Program-made: the position numbers and the translations under genes
In this document: piece by piece, positions 17,697 to 26,371 of the stretch
Layout of the letters: every line of letters begins with the position of its first letter
Numbering within the stretch: position 1 is the first letter of the stretch
DNA from: Longitalea luteola
Lineage (GTDB): Bacteria; Bacteroidota; Bacteroidia; Chitinophagales; Chitinophagaceae
Assembly (NCBI RefSeq): GCF_017356035.1
Contig: NZ_JAFIQX010000012.1
Location: forward strand, 1-64,000
Direction of reading: 5' to 3'
DNA: 64,000 bases
Notes under the pieces: generated by a model
The model's input: the letters and a program-made list of their open reading frames with translations, nothing else
Database searches by the model: none
Told to the model about the DNA's origin: nothing

Positions 17697-19544
17697 ATGA
17701 TGAGACCTTCTTTATTTCTGGTAGCAGTGCTGATAATCCTGAACAATGTGTCGCAGGCGCAATGGAAGCCTGCCGGTGACAAGATCATGACCAGCTGGGC
17801 CACGAAAATAGACCCGCAGCAACCGTTACCCGAATATCCGCGCCCCCAAATGGTACGCAACACCTGGCTCAATTTGAACGGACAATGGCAATACACGCTG
17901 TTGCCCAATGCCGAACTAAACGTTCCCTCGAGTCATATTGGCAACATACTCGTTCCGTTTGCCATTGAAAGCGCCCTGAGTGGAGTCGGCAGAACCGTGG
18001 GTAAAGACAGCGCCCTGTGGTACCAGCGTACGATCTCAGTGCCGGCCACCTTTAAGAACAAGCGCGTACTGCTGCATTTTGGCGCAGTAGACTGGCAGTG
18101 CGATGTGTTTGTGAATGGAAAAAAAGTGGGAAGCCACCAGGGTGGGTATGATCCGTTCTCGATGGATATAACCGCTGCTTTAACGAAGAAAGGGAACCAG
18201 CAGATCACCGTGCGGGTGTGGGATCCTACGGATGAAGGCCCGCAGCCCCGCGGTAAACAGGTGAACAAACCACATGGTATCTGGTATACGCCGGTGACCG
18301 GTATCTGGCAAACCGTGTGGCTGGAAGCTGTTCCACAATCATATATCAGCCATATCAAACAGACGCCGGATGTGGACAAAAGCGTCGTTCGCGTATTGGC
18401 GCAGATAGAAAATGCACAAGCCGGCGACCAGGTGGTGATCACCGCCTTGAAAGGAACCGAAAAGATCGCTGAACAAAAAGTGGCGCCCGGAACGGAAGCA
18501 ACGCTGGCTATTCCCAACCCGGAATTATGGTCGCCCAAAAAACCTTTCCTCTATGACCTGAAAGTGTCGCTCTTGCAGAAAAACAAAAAGACCGATGAAG
18601 TAAGCAGTTATTTCGCTATGCGCAAGATCTCGGTGGGTACCGATAACAATGGCATCCAGCGCATGTTGCTGAATAATGAGTTTGTGTTTCAGTACGGTCC
18701 GCTCGACCAGGGCTGGTGGCCCGATGGATTGTATACGGCGCCTACCGATGAAGCGCTGAAGTTTGATATTGAACAAACCAGGGCCATGGGCTTTAACATG
18801 ATCCGCAAACATGTGAAGGTAGAACCGGCCCGCTGGTACAATTACTGCGACAGCCTGGGGATCCTGGTTTGGCAGGACATGCCCAGCGGTGATCTCGGCA
18901 ATCGCTGGGAATCGCGCCCCGGTATCTATGGCCGCGCCACTGATAAAGACCGCACGCCGGAGTCAGAAAACATTTTCCGCACCGAATGGCGCGCTATCAT
19001 GGAGAAACTGCACCATTTTCCCTGCATCGTCGTATGGGTACCGTTCAATGAAGCGTGGGGACAATTCAAAACAAAAGACATCGTGCAGCTAACGCAGCAG
19101 CAGGATCCTTCCAGGCTGATCAACAGCGCCAGTGGTGGCAATTTTGAACCTGTCGGGCATATCATGGACCTGCATAATTACCCCGAGCCGCTGATGCCCG
19201 ATCCGGCACTCTTTGGTGCGAAGCAGGTGCTTGTGCTTGGTGAATTTGGCGGACTGGGTCTGCCAATTGAAGATCATACCTGGCAGCAAAAGAACAACTG
19301 GGGCTACCAGAGTTTCAAGAATAAGGATGAGCTGTTACAACGGTATGAAGAATTTATCAGCCGCATACCTGATTTCATTAAAAGCGGATTGTCGGCTGCA
19401 GTATATACCCAGACCACCGATGTGGAGGTAGAAACCAACGGCCTTATGACCTATGACCGGAAGATCATTAAGATGCCGGTGGAACGATTAAAGCAGATCC
19501 ATAGTAAGTTGTATGAGCCGAATGAGGTGGTGATACGGAAATAG
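17697..19544 (+). CDS. Glycoside hydrolase family 2 protein
   Basis: A 615-residue secreted GH2 enzyme (beta-galactosidase, beta-glucuronidase or related exo-activity). A signal peptide of about 21 residues is followed by a jelly-roll sugar-binding domain (RTISVPATFKNKRVLLHFGA, VFVNGKKVGSHQGGYDPFS), an Ig-like domain around 200-300 and a TIM barrel. The acid/base Glu is visible in WVPFNEAWGQ, and a nucleophile candidate Glu in VLGEFGGLG. It is shorter than LacZ and lacks the C-terminal small-chain domain. It follows DUF3823 by 51 bases past a hairpin, and GH127 follows. The substrate cannot be told from sequence alone. Confidence 0.93.
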   Translation: MMRPSLFLVAVLIILNNVSQAQWKPAGDKIMTSWATKIDPQQPLPEYPRPQMVRNTWLNLNGQWQYTLLPNAELNVPSSHIGNILVPFAIESALSGVGRTVGKDSALWYQRTISVPATFKNKRVLLHFGAVDWQCDVFVNGKKVGSHQGGYDPFSMDITAALTKKGNQQITVRVWDPTDEGPQPRGKQVNKPHGIWYTPVTGIWQTVWLEAVPQSYISHIKQTPDVDKSVVRVLAQIENAQAGDQVVITALKGTEKIAEQKVAPGTEATLAIPNPELWSPKKPFLYDLKVSLLQKNKKTDEVSSYFAMRKISVGTDNNGIQRMLLNNEFVFQYGPLDQGWWPDGLYTAPTDEALKFDIEQTRAMGFNMIRKHVKVEPARWYNYCDSLGILVWQDMPSGDLGNRWESRPGIYGRATDKDRTPESENIFRTEWRAIMEKLHHFPCIVVWVPFNEAWGQFKTKDIVQLTQQQDPSRLINSASGGNFEPVGHIMDLHNYPEPLMPDPALFGAKQVLVLGEFGGLGLPIEDHTWQQKNNWGYQSFKNKDELLQRYEEFISRIPDFIKSGLSAAVYTQTTDVEVETNGLMTYDRKIIKMPVERLKQIHSKLYEPNEVVIRK

Positions 19545-19634
19545 TTATTGAGTTATTGAGTTATTGAGTTATTGAGTTATTGAGTATTCATAACCTGTGA
19601 ACTTAATAACTCAATAACTTATGAACTGAATCTA
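19543..19634. repeat. Inverted word repeat starting at the GH2 stop codon
   Basis: Five tandem copies of the 8-base word GTTATTGA begin within the TAG stop of GH2. After a short spacer the inverse arm follows (CTTAATAACTCAATAACTTA). The two arms can pair almost fully. The GH127 start is three bases after the repeat ends. Confidence 0.85.
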
Positions 19635-19636
19635 AC

Positions 19637-21652
19637 ATGAAATTATTAAAACTAATAATCCTGATAGGCTGTTGCTTCCCGGTTTCCGCTCAACAACCGA
19701 ATACCGTCAATAGCACAAACAGTTACTACGTAAGCAACAGGCAACCATTACGCCCTTCTTCTTTCATCAGGCTTCCGCCAAACGCTTTCAAACCCAAAGG
19801 CTGGTTGCTGAATTTCCTGAAGCTGCAACGCAATGGGTTAACCGGTCATCTGGGCGAGATCAGCGCCTGGTTGACGAAGACCGACAACGCCTGGCTGGCG
19901 AAAGACGGCAAAGGCAAATGGGGCTGGGAAGAACTGCCGTACTGGTTGAAAGGTTATGCGCATATTGGGTACCTGCTGCAGGATCAGCAGATGATCAATG
20001 AAAGTAATTTCTGGATCAATGCCGTGCTTGAGAACCAGCGGCCGGATGGCGATTTCGGTCCGGTCGTATTACGTAACGGCAAACGCGACCTGTGGACCAA
20101 CATGCCCATGTTATGGTGTTTGCAATCGTACTACGAGTATTCGAATGATGCCCGGGTATTGCCGTTTATGAGTAAGTATTTCAAATGGCAGTTGGCGCTT
20201 CCCGATGATCAGTTCCTGGAAGATTACTGGGAGAACAGCCGCGGCGGCGACAACCTGTACAGCGTATACTGGTTATATAATCGTACCGGCGAACCGTGGT
20301 TGCTTGATCTGGCCACGAAAATTGACCGCAATACCGCCAACTGGCGGCAAAAAGACAATTTACCGAACTGGCACAATGTAAACGTGGCGCAATGTTTCCG
20401 CGAGCCGGCAACCTATTACATGCAAAGTAACGATCCCGCCGACCTGGAATCTACTTATAATGATTTTAAACTGATACGCGATCTATACGGACAGGTGCCG
20501 GGCGGTCTTTTCGGCGCCGATGAAAATGCCCGCAAAGGGTATGATGATCCGCGCCAGGCAGTGGAAACCTGTGGCATGGTTGAGCAAATGACGAGTGACC
20601 AGTTGTTGCTGCAGTTCACCGGTGACGCCATGTGGGCGGATAATTGTGAAGATGTAGCTTTTAATATGTTCCCTGCGGCTTTCATGCCCGACTACCGGAG
20701 CCTGCGGTATCTGACCGCACCCAATATGATCGTTAGCGACAGTAAGAACCATGCGCCGGGCATTGCCAATGAAGGGCCTTTCCTCATGATGAATCCGTTC
20801 AGTAGCCGGTGTTGCCAGCACAATCATGCGGCCGGCTGGGCTTATTATGCAGCCAACAGCTGGATGGCCACCTCCGATAACGGACTGGCGGCCCAGTTAT
20901 ACGTAGCCGGTGATGTTACGGCCAAAGCGGGCGATGGAACAGCAGTGACAATAACGACAGCAACGCAGTATCCCTTTGAAGAGGCGGTTACATTTACGGT
21001 AAAAACGGCGCGTACCGTCTCTTTTCCCCTTTACCTGCGTATCCCGGGCTGGTGTACAAAAGCGACGATAACCGTCAACGGAAAGCCGGCAGCGGTGAGA
21101 ATGACACCAGGAACCTATGTTGCTTTGCCTGGTACCTGGAAGAACGGCGATAAGATCGTGCTGAAGCTGCCCATGCAGTTGCAGTTACGGCAATGGATAC
21201 GCAATAAAAACAGTGTAAGCATCAATTACGGGCCGCTTACTTTTTCTTTACTGATCAAAGAGGAATATAAAAAGCAGGACAGCAAGGCGACGGCGATCTA
21301 CGATTCGCGCTGGCAGGAGAATGCCGATGTAACCGCCTGGCCATCGTATGAGATCTTTGCCGCTTCGCCCTGGAATTATGGCTTGCAGGTTGATCCCAAA
21401 CAGCTCAACCGGTCTTTTACGATAAAGAAAAAGCCCTGGCCGAAAGATGACAATCCATTTACGAATGCCACAGCGCCGATAACGCTGATCGCTACCGGCA
21501 AACCCATTCCCGGCTGGACGGTGGATGAACATGGGCTGTGCGCGGTATTGCCGGTAAGTCCGGTTACAGTGAGTGGTCCCCCGACGCAATTGACGCTTGT
21601 TCCCATGGGCGGGGCGAGGTTGAGGATCTCTTCTTTTCCCGTTGTGAAATGA
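19637..21652 (+). CDS. Glycoside hydrolase family 127, beta-L-arabinofuranosidase-like
   Basis: A 671-residue secreted enzyme (old DUF1680). Known GH127 members hydrolyse beta-L-arabinofuranosides using a cysteine nucleophile held by zinc. The matching metal-site residues are visible: ETCGMVEQM (Glu and Cys ligands) and SSRCCQHNHAAGW (the Cys pair). A signal peptide (ILIGCCFPVSAQQ) precedes an (alpha/alpha)6 barrel (WGWEELPYWLKGYAHIGYL) and C-terminal beta-sandwich domains (LYLRIPGWCTKATITVNG). Together with GH78, GH2 and GH29 it points to an arabinose- and rhamnose-containing plant glycan. The start at 19637 sits immediately after a repeat, so the repeat forms its leader. Confidence 0.93.
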   Translation: MKLLKLIILIGCCFPVSAQQPNTVNSTNSYYVSNRQPLRPSSFIRLPPNAFKPKGWLLNFLKLQRNGLTGHLGEISAWLTKTDNAWLAKDGKGKWGWEELPYWLKGYAHIGYLLQDQQMINESNFWINAVLENQRPDGDFGPVVLRNGKRDLWTNMPMLWCLQSYYEYSNDARVLPFMSKYFKWQLALPDDQFLEDYWENSRGGDNLYSVYWLYNRTGEPWLLDLATKIDRNTANWRQKDNLPNWHNVNVAQCFREPATYYMQSNDPADLESTYNDFKLIRDLYGQVPGGLFGADENARKGYDDPRQAVETCGMVEQMTSDQLLLQFTGDAMWADNCEDVAFNMFPAAFMPDYRSLRYLTAPNMIVSDSKNHAPGIANEGPFLMMNPFSSRCCQHNHAAGWAYYAANSWMATSDNGLAAQLYVAGDVTAKAGDGTAVTITTATQYPFEEAVTFTVKTARTVSFPLYLRIPGWCTKATITVNGKPAAVRMTPGTYVALPGTWKNGDKIVLKLPMQLQLRQWIRNKNSVSINYGPLTFSLLIKEEYKKQDSKATAIYDSRWQENADVTAWPSYEIFAASPWNYGLQVDPKQLNRSFTIKKKPWPKDDNPFTNATAPITLIATGKPIPGWTVDEHGLCAVLPVSPVTVSGPPTQLTLVPMGGARLRISSFPVVK

Positions 21653-21663
21653 TAAAACGAGGT

Positions 21664-21729
21664 AGACCTGTAAGGTGCGCTTTTTTGAGGGCCGTTTAAC
21701 CGGCACGACGATGCGCACCTGACAGGTCT
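21664..21729. terminator. 17-bp inverted repeat between convergent GH127 and GH29 (element copies 2 and 3)
   Basis: AGACCTGTAAGGTGCGC (21664-21680) pairs with GCGCACCTGACAGGTCT (21713-21729) with a single mismatch. The T-run TTTTTT follows the left arm. The element sits exactly between the two convergent stop codons, so it is probably a bidirectional terminator. Its arms are the same 17-mer that overlaps the DUF3823 stop. Confidence 0.7.
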
Positions 21730-21734
21730 TATGT

Positions 21735-23582
21735 TTACAACATTACCTTGAACCCAACCGCAATCCTGGCATCTGCATTCTTAGGAAACGTTATTCGAAG
21801 CCCTTCCGGCACCTGCTCCCATTTTAATTTACTGTTACTCCCCAGCAGGCTGACCGAACGGATCTTTTTATCCAACAGGTTGGCATTTGATCCAAAAGAT
21901 TTGATGGTGATCACTTCGCCGGGTTTGGGAACGGTGAGGCAATAAGCATATACGGCGCCGTTCTTACCCCGGGTAAAACGAAAATCCTTTGTGCTGAAGG
22001 TAAAATCAGCATGCCGTTTATCCAGTTTACCACCAGGTAATGTTTTAAGTTTTGTTTCTTTCGTCTTGGGGTCAATTGTTTCTTCACCTTCCCCCAGTTT
22101 TTTCCAGGCCCTGCTGCCATAGATCCCTTCGCCATTCATTTTCATCCAGGCTCCGATCGCTTTCAGCATGTCGGCACTGCCGTTATCCATGGCGCCATCG
22201 GGCGTAAGGGAAACGCAGAGGGTCAGGTTGCCATCGCGCGATACATGTTCCAGCAGCGCATGAACAACCATACCCGCATCGTAATAAAAGCCCGGTTGAT
22301 AGAACCAGTCGCCCACGGCCATGTCGGCCATCCAGGGCTGATCGGTCTTTATCTCTTTGGAATACCTGCCCTCGAAGGTGGTACCGGCGCCGCGATTGGT
22401 GGGCAGGAATTTTACGATGCTGAGTTTATCGAACGGTTTATTTTTGTTCGCCATCGCCTTATTATAGAAATGCGCGATCACGCGGGGGCCAGCATCGCAT
22501 TTATAACCAGAGCCGCTTTTGTAGCCACTGAAAGGCTGGGTGCTGTTGCCATCGGTATAAATAAAATCAGGATCATACTGATCGATCACATCTTCTATGC
22601 GCATAGCCCACTGCGTGGCATACCATTTTGCGTAATCGAGGTGATTGCCGAAAATGCCCTTGTACCCATGGGCGATCAGGTGTAGTTTATACGGTTTTCC
22701 GGTCGAATCCACCGGTTTATAGCCGAGCGGGATCGTATACAGCAATTTTGGATCGAGGCCCTGCCACCATTTGCCTTTTGCATCGGCCAGGGTAAGATTG
22801 CCATCGTAGGGTACGCCCGCTTTAGGTCCGCTGCTATCGCTGCCAAACGCCGTTTGATACCACCACCAGGTATACTCATGATGGAAGGCAACGCCGAAGC
22901 GCATCTGGTGTTTGGTCAATTCTTTTTTCCAGAGCGACAGGAAATCTTTTTTAGGGCCTACAGCTACCGAGTTCCAGGGATGATAACGGGAATTCCACAA
23001 GTCGTAATTGTCGTGGTGAACGCCAACGACCAAAGCATAGCGGAAGCCGGCGTCATAGTAGGCCTTCACCAGTTTGGCAGGATCCCATTTGGATGGATTC
23101 CATTGGTGCAGCACATCTTTGTAACCAACTTCACTGGGATGTCCAAACGTTTTCAGATGATTTTTATAAGCATCGAGTCCTGGTTCATATAAACGGCGGG
23201 CATACCAGTCGCCGCTTTTACCAGCGGCCTGCGGACCCCAATGGATGAAGATGCCGAATTTGGCATCGCGCCACCAACTGGGTTCACCCGGATAATTTTT
23301 ATCAATCGATTGCCAGTTAGGTTCAAACGGACCGGGCGCCATGGGGAAGTCCATTTTAACTTCGGGAAATGTCGCAGGGTCATCAATAAAGCCCAGTTGT
23401 CTGGATTCTTTTTCCGGCATGGGCGGTAACACGTATTGTGTAGGGCTTTGTTGGGCAAAAGCACCAACATGCAGTAACAGAAGAACAAGGACCAGTAACA
23501 GCAGGCAGGGGAAAGGGTGGAAACGGAAATTATTAACAGCGCGAAAACGGTTCTTGATAGCTGAAGAATAGTCTCTCATCAC
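21735..23582 (-). CDS. Glycoside hydrolase family 29, alpha-L-fucosidase
   Basis: A 615-residue exported enzyme that releases alpha-L-fucose with retention. The N-terminus has a long hydrophobic signal (CLLLLVLVLLLLHVGAFAQQ) after about 27 charged residues, so a later start is possible. GH29 hallmarks are WWRDAKFGIFIHWGP, YALVVGVHHDNYDLWNSRY and the nucleophile region YDPDFIYTDGN. The C-terminal part is a beta-sandwich (VSLLGSNSKLKWEQVPEGL). It is convergent with GH127 and probably belongs to the same glycan locus, but it has its own promoter. Confidence 0.92.
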   Translation of the reverse strand: MMRDYSSAIKNRFRAVNNFRFHPFPCLLLLVLVLLLLHVGAFAQQSPTQYVLPPMPEKESRQLGFIDDPATFPEVKMDFPMAPGPFEPNWQSIDKNYPGEPSWWRDAKFGIFIHWGPQAAGKSGDWYARRLYEPGLDAYKNHLKTFGHPSEVGYKDVLHQWNPSKWDPAKLVKAYYDAGFRYALVVGVHHDNYDLWNSRYHPWNSVAVGPKKDFLSLWKKELTKHQMRFGVAFHHEYTWWWYQTAFGSDSSGPKAGVPYDGNLTLADAKGKWWQGLDPKLLYTIPLGYKPVDSTGKPYKLHLIAHGYKGIFGNHLDYAKWYATQWAMRIEDVIDQYDPDFIYTDGNSTQPFSGYKSGSGYKCDAGPRVIAHFYNKAMANKNKPFDKLSIVKFLPTNRGAGTTFEGRYSKEIKTDQPWMADMAVGDWFYQPGFYYDAGMVVHALLEHVSRDGNLTLCVSLTPDGAMDNGSADMLKAIGAWMKMNGEGIYGSRAWKKLGEGEETIDPKTKETKLKTLPGGKLDKRHADFTFSTKDFRFTRGKNGAVYAYCLTVPKPGEVITIKSFGSNANLLDKKIRSVSLLGSNSKLKWEQVPEGLRITFPKNADARIAVGFKVML

Positions 23583-23679
23583 TATGGCCGGTTTATCGTT
23601 ATAAAAGAATGGAAATTACGCCCGCTTGCTGTAGAGCTTGTCCTGTACCGTCCTGATGAATGAGCTTGCCATTAATTCA

Positions 23680-24003
23680 TTAGATGGGATCTGTAGGCAC
23701 AAAAAGTACTTCTATTTCCTTGCCGGTATGTTTCTCCAGTTTATGTGCTACCTCTTCTACGATCTGCCTGGCTTTTTCGAAGGTGGTGTCAGGCGTAAAA
23801 GACATTTGTATGCCAGGTGTTCCGTGGGAATAGGAAAAAGCGTCTTTGCCTACCTGGTAATAAGTGCGGTCGTTCTTTATGACTTTTGTCCATGGTTTGG
23901 TATCCGGCGTCATGAGCCTGTCAAAATCGGCAGGATTGATGTCAAGATCGGCAGGCGTTATTAAAAACTCAAAATCCTTGCCTTTCATGTGTGTTGAGTA
24001 CAT
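23680..24003 (-). CDS. Hypothetical protein, 107 residues
   Basis: Not recognised. It has no signal peptide and reads as a soluble alpha/beta protein: two strands near residues 10-20, a central beta part (DRTYYQVGKDAFSYSHG), and a helix (KARQIVEEVAHKLEKHTG) followed by a strand (EIEVLFV). A later start at residue 6 (MKGKDFEF) is equally plausible. It stands alone between GH29 and the PL6 gene. Codon use looks like its neighbours, so I take it to be a real gene. Confidence 0.55.
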   Translation of the reverse strand: MYSTHMKGKDFEFLITPADLDINPADFDRLMTPDTKPWTKVIKNDRTYYQVGKDAFSYSHGTPGIQMSFTPDTTFEKARQIVEEVAHKLEKHTGKEIEVLFVPTDPI

Positions 24004-24195
24004 TTGATTGACTTTCTTTTTTAATTGCCGGTAAAAATTAAAAGCCGGAGAACCGGCTTACATGCGTATTCAAATTTACGATTTATTTCCTCTTTGGCGG
24101 CACACCTTCAGCAACATTACTGACAAAATAGCTCAATACTAAGTTAATGGCATAGTTTCAAAGCTATTTACCTGCTTGTAAATTGCGGCAGGCAA

Positions 24196-24405
24196 AGCCA
24201 TAAAGGCGAAAGGCTGAATGCTTAAGGCTCAAGGCTAAAGGCTGAATGCTAAATGCTAAAGGCTGAACGCTAGTTTTCGGATAGCGCTCCGCGCTTTTCC
24301 TGTTGCGCTTAGAAAATGATGGAATGGTAAGGGTTGGCCACTTTGGCGTGTCTTCTGCCTTCTGCGTTCCGTGTTAAGCGTTCTGCGTTGAGCGTTTTGC
24401 GTTCT
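24196..24405. repeat. Degenerate word repeats upstream of PL6
   Basis: The gap 24004-24459 holds no gene. Bases 24196-24275 are built from GGCTGAATGCTTAAGGCTC-like words. Bases 24346-24405 hold the inverse kind, TTCTGCGTTCCGTGTTAAGC and AGCGTTCTGCGTTGAGCG. The two arms can pair imperfectly across 70 bases that hold CTCCGCGCTTTTCCTGTTGC. A promoter for PL6 should lie just downstream (around TTGCCAGATTGTTATAATAG). Confidence 0.7.
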
Positions 24406-24459
24406 TATACAATAATATCTTTGCCAGATTGTTATAATAGTATAGGTAAAATATCCTGC

Positions 24460-25881
24460 ATGAAAAAAATTATACGCCCCCTGCGATTGGCAGTCTGCCT
24501 TTTGGTAATGGTAAGTGCCGGCACACCAACAGCTACTGCAAAAACCATTGTTGTAAAGTTCATCGGCGCTTTTCAAAAGGCCGTTAATGAAGCAAATCCC
24601 GGCGATACGGTGCTGGTGACGAATGGTCAGTACACGACCGGAACAGATATTGTTATCAGCCGCGCCGGAACGGCCGATAAACCGATCATTGTGATGGCCG
24701 AAACGGTTGGACAGGTAGAGATGACCGGACTCGGTGGTATCAGCCTGGCGAGCGGCGCCAAATACGTCGTGATCAGTGGATTTAAATTTACCCATTCCGC
24801 CTCCCGCGCCCGCTCGTTATCCGGAAGCAGCTTTTGCCGGTGGACCCGCAATATCTTCGAGAATGAAGGCGCCGGCGAAGACCTCACCATTGCCGGCAGC
24901 GATCATGAGATCGATCACAATACTTTCCAGAACAAAAAAAGCATGGGCCGTTACCTCGCCATTCGTGGCGAAGGCAAACAGATTGCCGAGCGCCTGTGGA
25001 TCCACCACAATTATTTTTACAATTTTGAATTCCAGGGCGGGCCTAATGGCGCTGAAGCATTCCAGTTTGGCCTGAGCGGATTGAGTATGTCGAAAAGCAA
25101 CAGCATTGTAGAATATAATTTGTTTGAAGAATGCCATGGTGAGAATGAGCTTATCTCGGTGAAGGCTTCGGCAGTGACACTGCGATACAATACGATTCGC
25201 AATTGCAAAGCGCAATTCACCCTGCGGCATGGCAACTTCTGCCAGGTGTATGGCAATTATTTTCACAATACACCCGGACTGCGCATCTTTGGCGATGATC
25301 ACCTGGTACACAGCAATTATTTCGAGGTGTGCAGCGTGGGCATCAACATTGGTAATGGCGATGGCGAAGTAGCAGATGGAGCAGCGCTTACCTGCCACGA
25401 CCGCCCCGATCGTGTACTGATCGCATTCAATACCATCATCAGCGCCAAAGCGCCAATTGCGATGGCCGGCCGCGACAAGGGCCTGGGGGCAACAGCAATT
25501 ACAGTAGCGTATAACATTATCAGAGGGGGTGGAGCCGCAGCAACGATTGCCGGTCCGTATACGAATCCGGTATGGGAAGGAAATATCGTTTTCAATGCAG
25601 AGAGCAAGGGCGATATGCCGGACGGCAGTTTTACCACCAGCGATCCCAAACTCGGCCGCGGACAAAGCGCCACCATTCATTTATTGCCCGGTAGTCCGGC
25701 CATTGATCTGGTAGCGGCGCCCAAGGGCAAGAAAGCGGTGAACAGGTATGCCGCCATCACCACTGACATGGACGGGCAGCCGAGAACCTTGCCACTGGAT
25801 GCAGGCGCCGATGAAGTGAGCACTGCGCCGGTGACGGCGAAGATCCTGGATCCCAAAGATGTGGGTGTGGAAACGAAATAA
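24460..25881 (+). CDS. Polysaccharide lyase family 6 (alginate lyase / chondroitinase-B fold)
   Basis: A secreted lyase of 473 residues that cleaves uronic-acid polymers by beta-elimination. I place the start at MKKIIRPLRLAVCLL, because it gives a proper signal peptide; the open frame extends 42 codons upstream into repeat DNA and should be ignored. The body is a right-handed parallel beta-helix of PL6 type (AFQKAVNEANPGDTVLVTNG, IDHNTFQNKKS, RYNTIRNCKAQFTLRHGN). The family's Lys/Arg catalytic pair is present as ISVKAS and TLRHGN. A terminator follows the stop. Alginate is the most common PL6 substrate, but other uronans are possible, and it may be unrelated to the SusCD locus. Confidence 0.88.
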   Translation: MKKIIRPLRLAVCLLVMVSAGTPTATAKTIVVKFIGAFQKAVNEANPGDTVLVTNGQYTTGTDIVISRAGTADKPIIVMAETVGQVEMTGLGGISLASGAKYVVISGFKFTHSASRARSLSGSSFCRWTRNIFENEGAGEDLTIAGSDHEIDHNTFQNKKSMGRYLAIRGEGKQIAERLWIHHNYFYNFEFQGGPNGAEAFQFGLSGLSMSKSNSIVEYNLFEECHGENELISVKASAVTLRYNTIRNCKAQFTLRHGNFCQVYGNYFHNTPGLRIFGDDHLVHSNYFEVCSVGINIGNGDGEVADGAALTCHDRPDRVLIAFNTIISAKAPIAMAGRDKGLGATAITVAYNIIRGGGAAATIAGPYTNPVWEGNIVFNAESKGDMPDGSFTTSDPKLGRGQSATIHLLPGSPAIDLVAAPKGKKAVNRYAAITTDMDGQPRTLPLDAGADEVSTAPVTAKILDPKDVGVETK

Positions 25882-25929
25882 GTTGACGAGTGATATAGGC
25901 CTGGAACAAGGTCAATAAAAACAATAGGG

Positions 25930-25970
25930 TCCGGAAGAGCATACTGCAAGTATGCGCTTCCGGATTTTTT
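25930..25970 (+). terminator. Terminator of PL6
   Basis: TCCGGAAG-A-GCATACT-GCA-AGTATGC-G-CTTCCGGA is a near-perfect 16-bp stem followed by TTTTTT, 48 bases after the PL6 stop. Confidence 0.85.
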
Positions 25971-25979
25971 GTTTCCAGG

Positions 25980-26236
25980 GAAAAAATATTTTTCGATCTA
26001 CTATTATTGATATTCCTATTAAAGTAGTGTCGTTCAGGGTGAGCCTGCTCACCAACGGAAATACCGAAGGAAAAACGGCCAGTGCCCAACAGGGCAGTTT
26101 TTCGGCTGAGCAGATAAAGTTGATCCGGTCACTCGAGAATGGCCAGCGGATCATTATCGATGAGGTTGCTGCTATGCTGCCGGATGGTAAAGCGCGCAAG
26201 GTGCCTGCGAGCATGGTGTTTACGGTTGGGAAGTGA
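25980..26236 (+). pseudogene. Remnant resembling the GldM/PorM C-terminal domain
   Basis: The open frame ends in GSFSAEQIKLIRSLENGQRI, then IIDEVAAMLPDGKARKVPAS. This pattern (a helix ending in a Gly turn, a strand, then GPDG-like KARKVP) is what I recall for the C-terminal domain of GldM-type gliding/T9SS proteins and their paralogues. The only in-frame ATG (25952) lies inside the terminator hairpin of the preceding gene. No signal peptide or upstream domains are present, and the first residues are AT-rich nonsense. I read it as the 3' stump of a larger gene. Its own terminator is intact. Family assignment is from memory and moderate. Confidence 0.5.
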
Positions 26237-26262
26237 GCGATGATGATTGATTGAAAATAAAG

Positions 26263-26292
26263 AAGGGGCTGCACGAAAACAGCCCCTTTTTT
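26263..26292 (+). terminator. Terminator after the GldM-like remnant
   Basis: AAGGGGCTG and CAGCCCCTT form a 9-bp stem with loop CACGAAAA and a following T-run. Confidence 0.85.
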
Positions 26293-26371
26293 GTTGACTT
26301 TTATGTCGCAAGAAAACAATTATGTAGTAGCGTGATCTGCTATAGCTAAACGAACGTTACGGTTTTGGAGA

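Noticed and set aside
24334-24459. Longer N-terminus for the PL6 lyase
   Set aside because: The extension reads repeat DNA and precedes a perfect signal peptide start at 24460.
24817-25680. 287-residue minus-strand frame opposite PL6
   Set aside because: Antisense to a well-supported lyase gene; no recognisable motif.
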